NCBI RefSeq assembly: GCF_026020075.1
Contig: NZ_CP102773.1
Location: 372,001 to 436,000, forward strand
Direction: 5' to 3'
Length of the DNA: 64,000 nt
Source of the DNA: Bosea sp. NBC_00550
GTDB lineage: Bacteria > Pseudomonadota > Alphaproteobacteria > Rhizobiales > Beijerinckiaceae
The position numbers were made by a program, and so were the translations under genes. This document shows, one piece after another, positions 1 to 7,888 of the stretch. The notes beneath the pieces are model-generated. The model was not told the origin of the DNA, made no database searches, and saw only the letters and a list, made by a program, of their open reading frames with translations. Numbering within the stretch: the stretch's first letter is position 1; every line of letters starts with the position of its first letter.

Positions 1-526
1 CGTCCGCAACCACCGGCTCGGCGGCGCCGAAAAGGAGTTCATCGCCGCCCGCGATGGCTTCTATCTGGCCAGTGTGTCCGAAACCGGCTGGCCCTATGTG
101 CAGTTCCGCGGCGGGCCGACCGGCTTCCTACGGGTTATTGACAGTGGGACGCTGGGCTATGCGGATTTCCGCGGCAACCGGCAGTACATCACGACTGGCA
201 ATGTCCTGGAGAACGATCGCGTGTCGTTGTTCATGATGGACTACGCGCATCAGCAGCGCCTGAAGATCTTTGGCCGCATTCGCGTCGTCGACGCCGCGGA
301 CGACCCTGCGCTTGGGGAACGTTTGGTAATGCCGCGCTATGCAGGTCGCGTCGAGCGCCTTGTCTTGATCACGGTCGAGGCTTTCGACTGGAACTGTCCC
401 CAACACATCACACCGCGCTTCACCGAAGCGGAGTTGGAGGTGGTGCTCGGGCCAGTACGCGATGAGATGGCACTCCTACGCCTGGAGAACGAACGTCTGC
501 GGCGCGAGATGCCGAGCTGGGAGTAG
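1..526 (+). CDS. Pyridoxamine 5'-phosphate oxidase-fold protein, 5' truncated
   Basis: The frame is open from base 2, so the gene starts left of the window; the first internal Met is at 74. The visible 174 residues carry the split-barrel flavin-binding pattern of PPOX-family proteins: a strand reading FYLASVSETGWPYVQFRGG, then GNRQYITTGNV and ENDRVSLFMMDY, followed by the RLKIFGRIRVVD strand. The C-terminal 30 residues are charged and probably helical. Such proteins bind FMN, F420 or heme and act in the cytoplasm as small oxidoreductases; the specific substrate cannot be read here. It is followed after 84 bp by a co-directional isochorismatase-like gene, which fits a small detoxification operon. 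Confidence 0.75.
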   Translation, partial: VRNHRLGGAEKEFIAARDGFYLASVSETGWPYVQFRGGPTGFLRVIDSGTLGYADFRGNRQYITTGNVLENDRVSLFMMDYAHQQRLKIFGRIRVVDAADDPALGERLVMPRYAGRVERLVLITVEAFDWNCPQHITPRFTEAELEVVLGPVRDEMALLRLENERLRREMPSWE

Positions 527-610
527 GCACCGAAAAGTCACGCTTTGACACTTCATTACAGTTGTCAGCCGACGCAGCCAACCAATCGACAACCGTACGG
601 GAAAACAGCG

Positions 611-1288
611 ATGGAATCGTCGTCCGAAAAACCGAGCGTGCTCCCTACAGGTGGGGGCGTAGCGCTCATGAATCCGTCCGACACGCTGGTCCTGCTGCTC
701 GACCATCAGTCCGGCTTGTTCCAGACGGTCAAGGATATCCCTGTCGCCGACCTGCGCCGAAATGTCGAGATGATCGCCCGACTCTGCACGCTCTTGAACA
801 TTCCGGTGATCACGACTGCCTCGGAGCCAGCCGGTACCAATGGTCCGCTCATGCCGGAGATCCATCAGTTCGCCCCACACGCTGTCTATGTCGCGCGCAA
901 GGGCGAGGTAAACGCGTGGGACAACGACGATTTCGTCGCCGCCGTCGAGGCGACCGGCCGCAAGACGCTCGTCATGGCAGGTGTCTGGACCAGCGTCTGC
1001 GTGATGTTTCCCGCGCTGGACGCTCGCGCCGCGGGGTACGATGTCTATGCGGTCCTCGATGCGTCGGGCGATCCCAGTGAAATGGTCTCACGCATGTCTC
1101 TCGCCCGCTTCGTGCAAGGCGGCGTCAAACCGACATCGGCCAACGCGCTATTGTCGGAACTCCATCGAACCTGGGCTCGCCCAGAAGGGGCTGGACTCGC
1201 CGAGCTTTACGGGCTCGTCTCTCCTAACTATGCCGCAGTGATCGAGAGTTTTCAGCGAGCTCAGGAGGCGGCCATTAGGGCGAGCTAA
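611..1288 (+). CDS. Isochorismatase-family cysteine hydrolase (YcaC-like)
   Basis: The 225-residue product matches the cysteine hydrolase fold of the isochorismatase superfamily. The catalytic triad is visible as Asp31 in LLLDHQSG, Lys97 in VARKGEVNAW and Cys130 in TSVCVMFPALD. The long C-terminal segment after the core (from about residue 180) resembles YcaC-type hydrolases more than nicotinamidases. I chose the ATG at 611; an ATG at 668 just before NPSDTLVLLL would also give a complete domain, and an upstream start at 545 is unlikely because its N-terminus is low quality. Substrates of this family are amides, imides or enol ethers; which one is unknown here. Confidence 0.8.
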   Translation: MESSSEKPSVLPTGGGVALMNPSDTLVLLLDHQSGLFQTVKDIPVADLRRNVEMIARLCTLLNIPVITTASEPAGTNGPLMPEIHQFAPHAVYVARKGEVNAWDNDDFVAAVEATGRKTLVMAGVWTSVCVMFPALDARAAGYDVYAVLDASGDPSEMVSRMSLARFVQGGVKPTSANALLSELHRTWARPEGAGLAELYGLVSPNYAAVIESFQRAQEAAIRAS

Positions 1289-1491
1289 CCGTATGGGCAG
1301 GTCACGGAGCGCGACAGATGCGCCACAACCGGACTTTGTCTTTGCCCGAAAGCGGAGCTACGCCGCGGCCATCGACTGCCAACGAACGCCGGCACGCACC
1401 GAAGCACTCCATCGACCCAGCTCACGGCCGACGTGTCCAGATCCGAACCGGCGGGAAGTTTAGCGCCGCCTGCTATCGACCCGCTAAATTA

Positions 1492-2406
1492 CTAGGAAAT
1501 CAGCCTGAGCGATGTGTCCCAAAGGCGCTCTGCATTACCGCTGTCGAGTGCATAGCGGGCAACGCCGGTAAAATCGGGCGGACGGCGTGAAACTGTCGTG
1601 GCCTCATTGCAATCCTCGAAATAGCGCCCGCCGATCCCCTGCACCAATGGCGACGCTGCGAGAAGCACGGAGGTTGCCGCGCCTTGCTGCGGCGACTTCC
1701 GACGCTCGGGAGGTGTTTTGAGGCCGCCCGTATGCTTCTGGAGATTGGTGGCGATCGCTCCTGGATTTAGCGAGTTGGCAAAGATTCCATCGCTCGACCA
1801 ACGTCGCGTTGCCTCTACCGCCAAGAGGGCACATGCCGTCTTGGACTGGCCGTAAGCGACAAGCGGGTCGTAGGGCAGAAAGTCAAAATTTAGATCATCG
1901 AAGATGACTGGTGCGATGAGATTCCCGCTTGAGCTCACCGACACAATTCGGGCGCCATCCGCCGCCGCAAGCGCGCGATGCAATCCGATTGCTAGTGTGA
2001 AATGCCCGAGGAAATTAGTGGCGAACTGCATCTCCCATCCTTCGGGAGTGCGTTCAAGGGTTGGCAGCGCCATAATGCCAGCATTGTTGACTAGAATGTG
2101 CAGCGCACCGTCCCAATCGGCAACAAATCGGCTAACACTTCCCTGATCGGACAAATCGAGCTGCCTAACTAGGACAGAGGCGTCGTTATACGCCGCGCGG
2201 ATTTCGGTAGCCGTGGCCTCTGCTGCATCGATCCTGCGCACGGCCAGGGTGACCTCGGCGCCAGCGGCCGCGAGCGTTCGAGCCGTTTCCACTCCGATTC
2301 CCGAGGAGGCACCGGTAACCAGTGCGCGCTTGCCCCTCAGATCGATGCCTGAAAGGACCTGCTCTGCAGTTGTGCTGAAGCCAAAGGGCGTGGTGATAAG
2401 ATTCAT
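1492..2406 (-). CDS. Short-chain dehydrogenase/reductase (retinol dehydrogenase/WW-oxidoreductase-like)
   Basis: A 304-residue Rossmann-fold oxidoreductase. The NAD(P)-binding glycine motif TGASSGIG is at residues 31-38, the NNAG motif at 107-110, the catalytic Ser in IVSVSSSGN near 158 and the YxxxK pair at Tyr185/Lys189. The length and the region after the catalytic lysine (NPGAIATNL) match the protochlorophyllide reductase/retinol dehydrogenase-like branch of classical SDRs. The substrate is probably a small carbonyl or alcohol. It lies 66 bp downstream of the Gfo/Idh/MocA gene on the same strand, so the two may be co-transcribed. Confidence 0.85.
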   Translation of the reverse strand: MNLITTPFGFSTTAEQVLSGIDLRGKRALVTGASSGIGVETARTLAAAGAEVTLAVRRIDAAEATATEIRAAYNDASVLVRQLDLSDQGSVSRFVADWDGALHILVNNAGIMALPTLERTPEGWEMQFATNFLGHFTLAIGLHRALAAADGARIVSVSSSGNLIAPVIFDDLNFDFLPYDPLVAYGQSKTACALLAVEATRRWSSDGIFANSLNPGAIATNLQKHTGGLKTPPERRKSPQQGAATSVLLAASPLVQGIGGRYFEDCNEATTVSRRPPDFTGVARYALDSGNAERLWDTSLRLIS

Positions 2407-2472
2407 CGGGCCTTCCTTCAGTGCCTCACAGGGGCGTTCGCGAGTAGAGCTGCGGCGCGCATGAGTCCGCTG

Positions 2473-3564
2473 CTAGATACGGCAGGACGAACCCTCGCTG
2501 TGTTCGATCGTATCGATCAGGCGATGAAGCGTGACAGCATCGTCGAATGTCGGCCTGAGTTGTGTTCCCTGCAGAAAATCCGAAGCAAGACGTTCGTATG
2601 CGATAGCGAGAATCTGCTGTGGGCCCTCGCCAAAGCGTTCGGCCTTGAAATTCGGCGGAACACCCAGCTCCTCCAATGGTCCGCCCCCGCTTGCTCCCAT
2701 CAGCTTGAAGCCGCCGAGACCCACATATCCGACGGGGCTCGTTATAATTAGATCACCCTTCGTGCCATTGATCTCGACATGAAAATTGGTGCCGCGCGAG
2801 AGGCCGCCGCGGAAATGCGCCGCAACGGCGACGCCATTCGCCAGATGGCCACTCACCATCACCTGATCAGGGACCGTCATGGGCAGCTCAGCTCCAGTTT
2901 CCTCGAGGCGGATTGTCTGACGGCGGGTCACGAGAGTTCCGGTTACTGCCTCAAAGCGGCTATCCAGCGCGTAAAGCAGTGCGTCGATCGAGTGAGCGAA
3001 GGGTACGTTAAGCATCGCCGCGCCGGCTGCCCTATCGAGCGTATAAGCAAAGCTGGTGCTCATCGCTTCTCCCCAGACGATGCCGGAGCCGATTTGCGTG
3101 GCTGAAAGAACTTCGCCCAGATATCCGTCCCGGATGAGATCGCGGGCATATGCAAATGGCGGCGCAGCACGAGTCTGCAGGCCTATTGTGGTAGCGACGC
3201 CTTTGGATCGAGCAAAGTCACGCATCGCCACGGCGTCAGAGATGTTGATTCCGAGAGGCCATTCTGAGAGCACGGCCTTTCCCGCCGCAATCGCTTTGGT
3301 GACAAGGTCATTGTGCCGGGTGACTTTGACCGCGATGACAACCAAGTCGACGTCAGGAGAGGCAACCAGTTCCTCGGCCGTTCCCATTGCATAAGGCACG
3401 CCAAATTTACCGGCGGCTGCGGTCGCGATATCGAGATTGTTATGGCTAATCGCTGTAAGGCGGAAATCTGAAAGACCCTTCAGCGCCGGGATGTGCGCGG
3501 TCGTCGCCCAGCCCTTGTCGGGATGGACGCCTATGATACCGACCTTTATTGGCTTGCCGATCAT
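2473..3564 (-). CDS. Gfo/Idh/MocA-family NAD(P)-dependent oxidoreductase
   Basis: The product is 363 residues. It begins with a Rossmann strand KVGIIGVHPDKGW, followed by the DLVVIAVKVTRHND segment typical of the family. The usual catalytic EKP is replaced by SEWPLG, as seen in some galactose dehydrogenase (Gal80)-like members. The C-terminal half is the mixed-sheet substrate domain. I chose the ATG at 3564 because a purine-rich AGCAGGGAG lies a few bases upstream; the open frame continues to 3636 but that segment reads as untranslated leader. The family oxidises or isomerises sugars and related polyols; the exact substrate is unknown. Confidence 0.82.
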   Translation of the reverse strand: MIGKPIKVGIIGVHPDKGWATTAHIPALKGLSDFRLTAISHNNLDIATAAAGKFGVPYAMGTAEELVASPDVDLVVIAVKVTRHNDLVTKAIAAGKAVLSEWPLGINISDAVAMRDFARSKGVATTIGLQTRAAPPFAYARDLIRDGYLGEVLSATQIGSGIVWGEAMSTSFAYTLDRAAGAAMLNVPFAHSIDALLYALDSRFEAVTGTLVTRRQTIRLEETGAELPMTVPDQVMVSGHLANGVAVAAHFRGGLSRGTNFHVEINGTKGDLIITSPVGYVGLGGFKLMGASGGGPLEELGVPPNFKAERFGEGPQQILAIAYERLASDFLQGTQLRPTFDDAVTLHRLIDTIEHSEGSSCRI

Positions 3565-3702
3565 ATCGCACTCCCTGCTTTGGTGACGCGGCAGATCCCA
3601 AAGCCGACCGATGCTCCGCAGACGATGGCACGTCATCTCGCGCCAGCGTCCAATCGGACATGAAGCGAATCGGCTGCGCAGCGGCCGGCTACTTGCGCCA
3701 AG

Positions 3703-4140
3703 TTATTCAGTGATCTTCACGAAACCCTGCTGAACGAGCTGAATCGTTCTGGCCATCGCGTCGAGGTTGATCTTCACATCCGGCAGCAAATCCGTATTGC
3801 CCCAGCCGTTCGCCTTCGCGGTTGCGCCGCAGAGTTCAATGTTCACCCCGCGCTTCATCAAATCGGCGACCAGGCCCTGGTACGGGTTGCCGGTCTTGAT
3901 GTTTCGAGCGGCATTATAAGCTTGGTCGTTCAGCGTCACGTGCCCGGCGTTGGTATGGAACACCGCAATGACCTCGGAGTGGGCATTCCAATCGCTGATG
4001 TCGCCGGTGATCAGATCTAGATGGAACAGCGACGCTGGTAGATCGCCTTCGAACGCAAGTCCGCCAATGCTGTGCACCGACTTTACGTTCTGCAGGGTGA
4101 CCGGAATATCGATGATTATAGCATGTTCGATTTTGGACAT
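3703..4140 (-). CDS. DsrE-family protein
   Basis: A 145-residue cytoplasmic protein starting at the ATG giving MSKIEHAIIIDIP. The layout fits DsrE/DsrF-like proteins: an N-terminal strand, the helix-rich middle (VTLNDQAYNAARN) and a conserved cysteine in VNIELCGATAKANGW near residue 105. DsrE-like proteins act in sulfur transfer or as unknown small-molecule binders. The open frame extends to 4266, but the extension is basic and lacks family resemblance. It is followed closely upstream by the Tat-exported metallo-hydrolase on the same strand, a pairing often seen in sulfur or peroxide related clusters, though no specific role can be assigned. Confidence 0.75.
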   Translation of the reverse strand: MSKIEHAIIIDIPVTLQNVKSVHSIGGLAFEGDLPASLFHLDLITGDISDWNAHSEVIAVFHTNAGHVTLNDQAYNAARNIKTGNPYQGLVADLMKRGVNIELCGATAKANGWGNTDLLPDVKINLDAMARTIQLVQQGFVKITE

Positions 4141-4262
4141 GGGGACACACCGTTCGGATTGATTATTGCAGCGCCGAACTTGCGGCACCGCTCCTGGGTT
4201 ACGTTTGCGGGCAAAGTTCTGACCTCGATCGACGAGCGAAGCGTCGATCGATAAAAGATCCG

Positions 4263-5228
4263 TCACACGCCCTCGTGAACGAGCTTAGTGAAGAAGGCCG
4301 GGCCGATGACGAACTGGCCCCATTTCTCATCGAACTGAGCCGTGGGCTTGGCGGCGACGATCTCGTCCAGAGAGCGACCTTCCCGTTTCAGCTTGGCGAC
4401 ATTCGCGCGAATGCCAACGAGCATGTCGTGGTAGCCTTTGAGCTCCGCCTTGTTGCTAACGGGTTGGCCATGCCCCGGAATAACGGTCGTCTGGTCGCTT
4501 ATGCCAGACAGGATCGCCTCGACCGCGCGGATCGTGCCGTCGATGCTTCCTCCGGTCGAGTAGTCGATAAACGGGTAGATTCCGTTCCAGTAGATGTCGC
4601 CAGCGTGGATAATATCCGCTTCTGCGAAGCTCACTGTGATGTCGCCGTCCGTGTGAGCGTTGGGACGGTGCTTGAGTAGCAGCGTCGCGTTATTCAGCCG
4701 GATGGACTTCTCGTCGGAGATGGTTTCGGCCGGCAATGCGCCTGGGGGCGAGGGTGGGAAGTTGAAATCCCAATCCTCAACCCTCTGCGCCGCCATGAGG
4801 TGTTTGCGGGCATTGTCGTGGGCGAGGATCGCCGCCCCTTCCTTGTTGAGCCATTCATTGCCGTCCGCATGGTCGAAATGCCAATGCGTGTTGATCAGGT
4901 GCTTCACGGGTTGACGGCCGAGTGCGTCGAGAGCCTCGATGATCCGTGGTCGGGACGCGGTAATGCCAGCGTCGACGAGCAGCTTCCCGTCGGGCCCGGT
5001 CAGTACAGCGATGTTTCCTCCGGATCCTTCCAGCACGGCCACATCGCCACGTAGCTTGTGGACGGCGATCGGCGCCTTCGCGGCTTCGGCGCGGATCATG
5101 TCGACGATGCCCTGGGCCTTGGCGAAGGCGTGCCTTGGGCTCAGCCAGCCATCGGTTGCAGTGATTGTGCCCGCGCCGATGCAGCACAGGCAAAATCCGC
5201 GGCGCGAAAGCCTGAATTCCTGGGTCAT
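4263..5228 (-). CDS. Tat-exported metallo-beta-lactamase-fold hydrolase
   Basis: A 321-residue protein. The N-terminus has a twin-arginine signal (LSRRGFCLCCIGAG, residues 8-20) followed by a short hydrophobic run, so export to the periplasm is predicted. The zinc motif HWHFDHADGN is at residues 115-124, with further ligands in HRPNAHTDGD, IIHAGDIYWNG and VIPGHGQPV. This resembles the B3-like or SoxH/quinoprotein-relay MBL group rather than a drug-resistance enzyme. The stop is separated by about 120 bp from the DsrE start. The cysteine pair within the signal is unusual but lies in the part expected to be cleaved. Confidence 0.85.
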   Translation of the reverse strand: MTQEFRLSRRGFCLCCIGAGTITATDGWLSPRHAFAKAQGIVDMIRAEAAKAPIAVHKLRGDVAVLEGSGGNIAVLTGPDGKLLVDAGITASRPRIIEALDALGRQPVKHLINTHWHFDHADGNEWLNKEGAAILAHDNARKHLMAAQRVEDWDFNFPPSPPGALPAETISDEKSIRLNNATLLLKHRPNAHTDGDITVSFAEADIIHAGDIYWNGIYPFIDYSTGGSIDGTIRAVEAILSGISDQTTVIPGHGQPVSNKAELKGYHDMLVGIRANVAKLKREGRSLDEIVAAKPTAQFDEKWGQFVIGPAFFTKLVHEGV

Positions 5229-5333
5229 GACAATGCCTTCCTCGGGCGCGCAGCGCGAGGCTGGCGCGTTGGTGGGTAAAGGCGGAGGGAGGACGCGGAT
5301 GGGCCGAAGCCGTCTGAGTCCAAGCTATGGTTG

Positions 5334-6323
5334 CTACGCCTTGATGAAGGCGAGCAAGTCCCGATTGATCTCGTCGGAATGCGTGCTGAACATGCCGTGC
5401 GGAAAGCCCTTGTAGACTTTGAGCGTTCCGTTCTTCAGCAGCTTGACCGACAGTTGGGCGGAGTCCGTGATCGGCACGATCTGATCGTCGTCGCCGTGCA
5501 TGACGAGGACCGGCACGTCGATCTTCTTGAGGTCTTCGGTGAAATCGGTTTCCGAGAATACCTTGATGCAGTCGTAATGCGCGTTCGCACCGCCCATCAT
5601 GCCCTGGCGCCACCAGTTCCGGATCAGGCCTTCCGATACCTTCGCGCCCTTGCGATTGAAGCCGTAGAAGGGTCCGCTGGGCACATCGAGGTAGAACTGG
5701 GCCCGGTTGGCAGCGAGCTGGGCACGCAAATCATCGAAGACAGCGATTGGTGTGCCGTTCGGGTTGCGATCCGATTTCACCATGACTGGCGGGATTGCGC
5801 TGATGAGCACGGCCTTGGCGACCCGCCCCTTGCCATGGCGGGCAACGTAACGCGTCACTTCGCCGCCGCCGGTTGAATGACCGATATGGATCGCATCGCG
5901 CAGGTCGAGCGCGGCTGCCAGCTCGCCGACATCCGCCGCATAGGTGTCCATGTCGTTGCCCGTCGCGGTCTGCGAGGAGCGTCCATGACCTCGCCGATCG
6001 TGGGCGATTACCCGGAAGCCCTTTCCCAGGAAAAACAGCATCTGATTGTCCCAGTCGTCACCGCTGAGCGGCCAACCGTGATGGAAGACGATGGGCTGTC
6101 CCGCCCCCCAATCCTTGAAGTAGATCTGCGCGCCGTCCTTGGTCGTAATCGTGTTCATCGGATGCTTCCCTCGTTCTCTGAAAAGATTGTTCGTCAGGTC
6201 TGGCTTTGCGATTTGGGCCTGCGCCGCGCTGGGAATCCCGGCCGCGGCCGCTGCACTCGCCGCGGTCACCAGGACATCGCGGCGTGATGCGCCCCGCGCA
6301 GGTGACGGATTTGATGTCGTCAT
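5334..6323 (-). CDS. Tat-exported alpha/beta hydrolase (non-heme chloroperoxidase-like)
   Basis: The mature part, from [18 protein letters not shown], is a complete alpha/beta hydrolase of the cofactor-free chloroperoxidase/esterase group: oxyanion [12 protein letters not shown], nucleophile elbow GHSTGGG, acid in [10 protein letters not shown] and catalytic His in GFPHGMFST. In front is an approximately 55-residue extension with a twin-arginine signal ([18 protein letters not shown], then AQAQ), so this copy is probably periplasmic; most homologues lack a signal. I chose the ATG at 6323, preceded by AGAGAG; an ATG six bases upstream (6329) is an alternative. An internal ATG at MNTIT with its own AGGGAAGC upstream could also give a cytoplasmic form. 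Confidence 0.85.
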   Translation of the reverse strand: MTTSNPSPARGASRRDVLVTAASAAAAAGIPSAAQAQIAKPDLTNNLFRERGKHPMNTITTKDGAQIYFKDWGAGQPIVFHHGWPLSGDDWDNQMLFFLGKGFRVIAHDRRGHGRSSQTATGNDMDTYAADVGELAAALDLRDAIHIGHSTGGGEVTRYVARHGKGRVAKAVLISAIPPVMVKSDRNPNGTPIAVFDDLRAQLAANRAQFYLDVPSGPFYGFNRKGAKVSEGLIRNWWRQGMMGGANAHYDCIKVFSETDFTEDLKKIDVPVLVMHGDDDQIVPITDSAQLSVKLLKNGTLKVYKGFPHGMFSTHSDEINRDLLAFIKA

Positions 6324-6411
6324 CGCCATCTCTCTGCCGGTTGCAGTTGCGTGTAGCCACGCAATCCCGCTGCGCGACCGGACGCTCAATGGTCAGCAGT
6401 CAGCGAACCGA

Positions 6412-6711
6412 TCAGGCTCGGACGGGCGCGGCGGCGGCCAACTCACTCCGGCTGGTCGGCCTGCCGTTGATCGTCTCGTAGATGGCCTTGGATTTGCCGA
6501 GCGTGTCCATCAGCGACTTCGGCCCCTCGAACGGCCTTCCGCCGATATGCCAGCCATCAGTATGCAACTCTTCGATCAGCACCCATACGACCTCGCGGAA
6601 CGCTTCCGATCCCTCAAATTGGACCATGACGTCGGTGAGGGCCTTGGCCATTGCGTGCTTCTCTTCGGGTGTGAAGACGCCGTCGACCAGCTTGACGTTG
6701 ACGAAGGGCAT
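6412..6711 (-). CDS. Tautomerase-family protein (4-oxalocrotonate tautomerase-like)
   Basis: A 99-residue protein beginning MPFVNVKLVDGVFTPEEK. The Pro following the initiator Met is the catalytic base in this superfamily and is present. The helix EEKHAMAKALTDVMVQF and the strand REVVWVLIEEL match the beta-alpha-beta repeat unit. The C-terminal 35 residues extend beyond the 62-residue canonical tautomerase, as in longer family members. The gene sits between the exported hydrolase and the quinone oxidoreductase on the same strand, so it is probably part of the same transcription unit. The substrate is unknown. Confidence 0.82.
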   Translation of the reverse strand: MPFVNVKLVDGVFTPEEKHAMAKALTDVMVQFEGSEAFREVVWVLIEELHTDGWHIGGRPFEGPKSLMDTLGKSKAIYETINGRPTSRSELAAAAPVRA

Positions 6712-6747
6712 GACATCGCTCCTGGAAAAGGTGAGTTGGAGTTCGTG

Positions 6748-7746
6748 TTAGTCGGCGATATCGACGACGATCTTGCCGCTTGCGCTGCGATTTTCGACCT
6801 CGCGGTGGGCGTCGGCCACTGCGTGGAATTCAAACCTGCGTGGATCGACGAACGGCTTGACCCTCCCGGACTCTACCAGCCTCGTTGCCTCGCGCATGAT
6901 CTCGCCATGGTGCTCACGACCTTGACCCGTCAGCATCGGCAACAGGGTGAAGACGCCCGAATAGCTCGCGGCGCGGAACGACAGTGGAGCGAGCGAGTGA
7001 GTGCCCCATCCGAGGCAGCTCACCACATGGCCGAAGCGGCGGACCGCGTGGAACGAGGCGTCAAGGGCAACACCCCCCACGGTATCGTAGACGACGTCGA
7101 AGCCGCGGCCGCTGGTGTGATCGTCGACATACTCCTGAGAAGTTGCCTGCTCGCGGTCGATCGCAGTGGCCCCCAATTCCTCGATAGCCCCTCCCTTGGA
7201 GGCCCTATCGACCGCGAACACCTCAGCGCCGAAAGCCCGAGCGATCTGGATCGCCATCAGCCCCACGCCACCGGCACCCTGAACCAGAACCCTCTGCCGG
7301 GCCTGGACCTGGGCTCGGTCGACTAAACCTTCCCACGCCGTGATGAACACGAGGGGGAGCGCGGCGGCCTCGCGCATGCTGAGATTGACGGGCTTCGGCG
7401 CAAGAAGGCTGGCATCGACCGCAGCAAACTGCGCCAGCGATCCTTGAAGCCCCCCGACGCCTCCGGTCAGCCCGTACACCTCGTCTCCAAAAGCGAAGCC
7501 GGTGACGCCGGCCCCGAGCGCCTCGATAGTGCCGGCGAGATCCATTCCAAGGATCGCGGGAAAGGGGTGTTTCGCGTGTGCCGCGTTTCCACTCCTGATT
7601 TTGAGGTCGAGCGGGTTCACGCCGCTCGCCTTGACGCGGACCAGGACCTGGCCTGCTGCTGGCTCCGGGCGAGCGATGCTCGCCCGAGTAAAAGGTGCAT
7701 TGGTTTCGTTGAGGACTAGTGCGTCCATTGCGGCTGCAGTGGTCAT
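6748..7746 (-). CDS. Zinc-independent alcohol dehydrogenase/quinone oxidoreductase (MDR superfamily)
   Basis: A 332-residue medium-chain oxidoreductase. The N-terminal GroES-like domain contains VKASGVNPLDLKIRSG and PAILGMDLAGTIEALG. The NADPH-binding segment VLVQGAGGVGLMAIQIARAFGAEV is in the middle. The structural-zinc cysteines of classical ADHs are missing, placing it with QOR/enoyl-reductase-like members. I chose the ATG giving MTTAAAMDALVLNE; the frame is open to 7806 but the extra N-terminus (VPQGKRRMSSQRR) is not family-like. It starts 36 bp upstream of the tautomerase and faces away from nothing else: the large regulator next to it is on the same strand and may control the block. Confidence 0.85.
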   Translation of the reverse strand: MTTAAAMDALVLNETNAPFTRASIARPEPAAGQVLVRVKASGVNPLDLKIRSGNAAHAKHPFPAILGMDLAGTIEALGAGVTGFAFGDEVYGLTGGVGGLQGSLAQFAAVDASLLAPKPVNLSMREAAALPLVFITAWEGLVDRAQVQARQRVLVQGAGGVGLMAIQIARAFGAEVFAVDRASKGGAIEELGATAIDREQATSQEYVDDHTSGRGFDVVYDTVGGVALDASFHAVRRFGHVVSCLGWGTHSLAPLSFRAASYSGVFTLLPMLTGQGREHHGEIMREATRLVESGRVKPFVDPRRFEFHAVADAHREVENRSASGKIVVDIAD

Positions 7747-7888
7747 CGTCTGACGCCTCTGTGAGGACATTCGCCGCTTACCCTGCGGCACACAGACGAT
7801 GACCAACAGGCCAACCGGCAGCCAGAGAATTCTCGTGAATTCTTGTGTGGCCGCGCCAGCGCTGCGTACAAACGCGCTGATGGTCAGG

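Noticed and set aside
6139..7326. A 395-codon open frame on the plus strand
   Set aside because: Crosses three real minus-strand genes and has no domain pattern.
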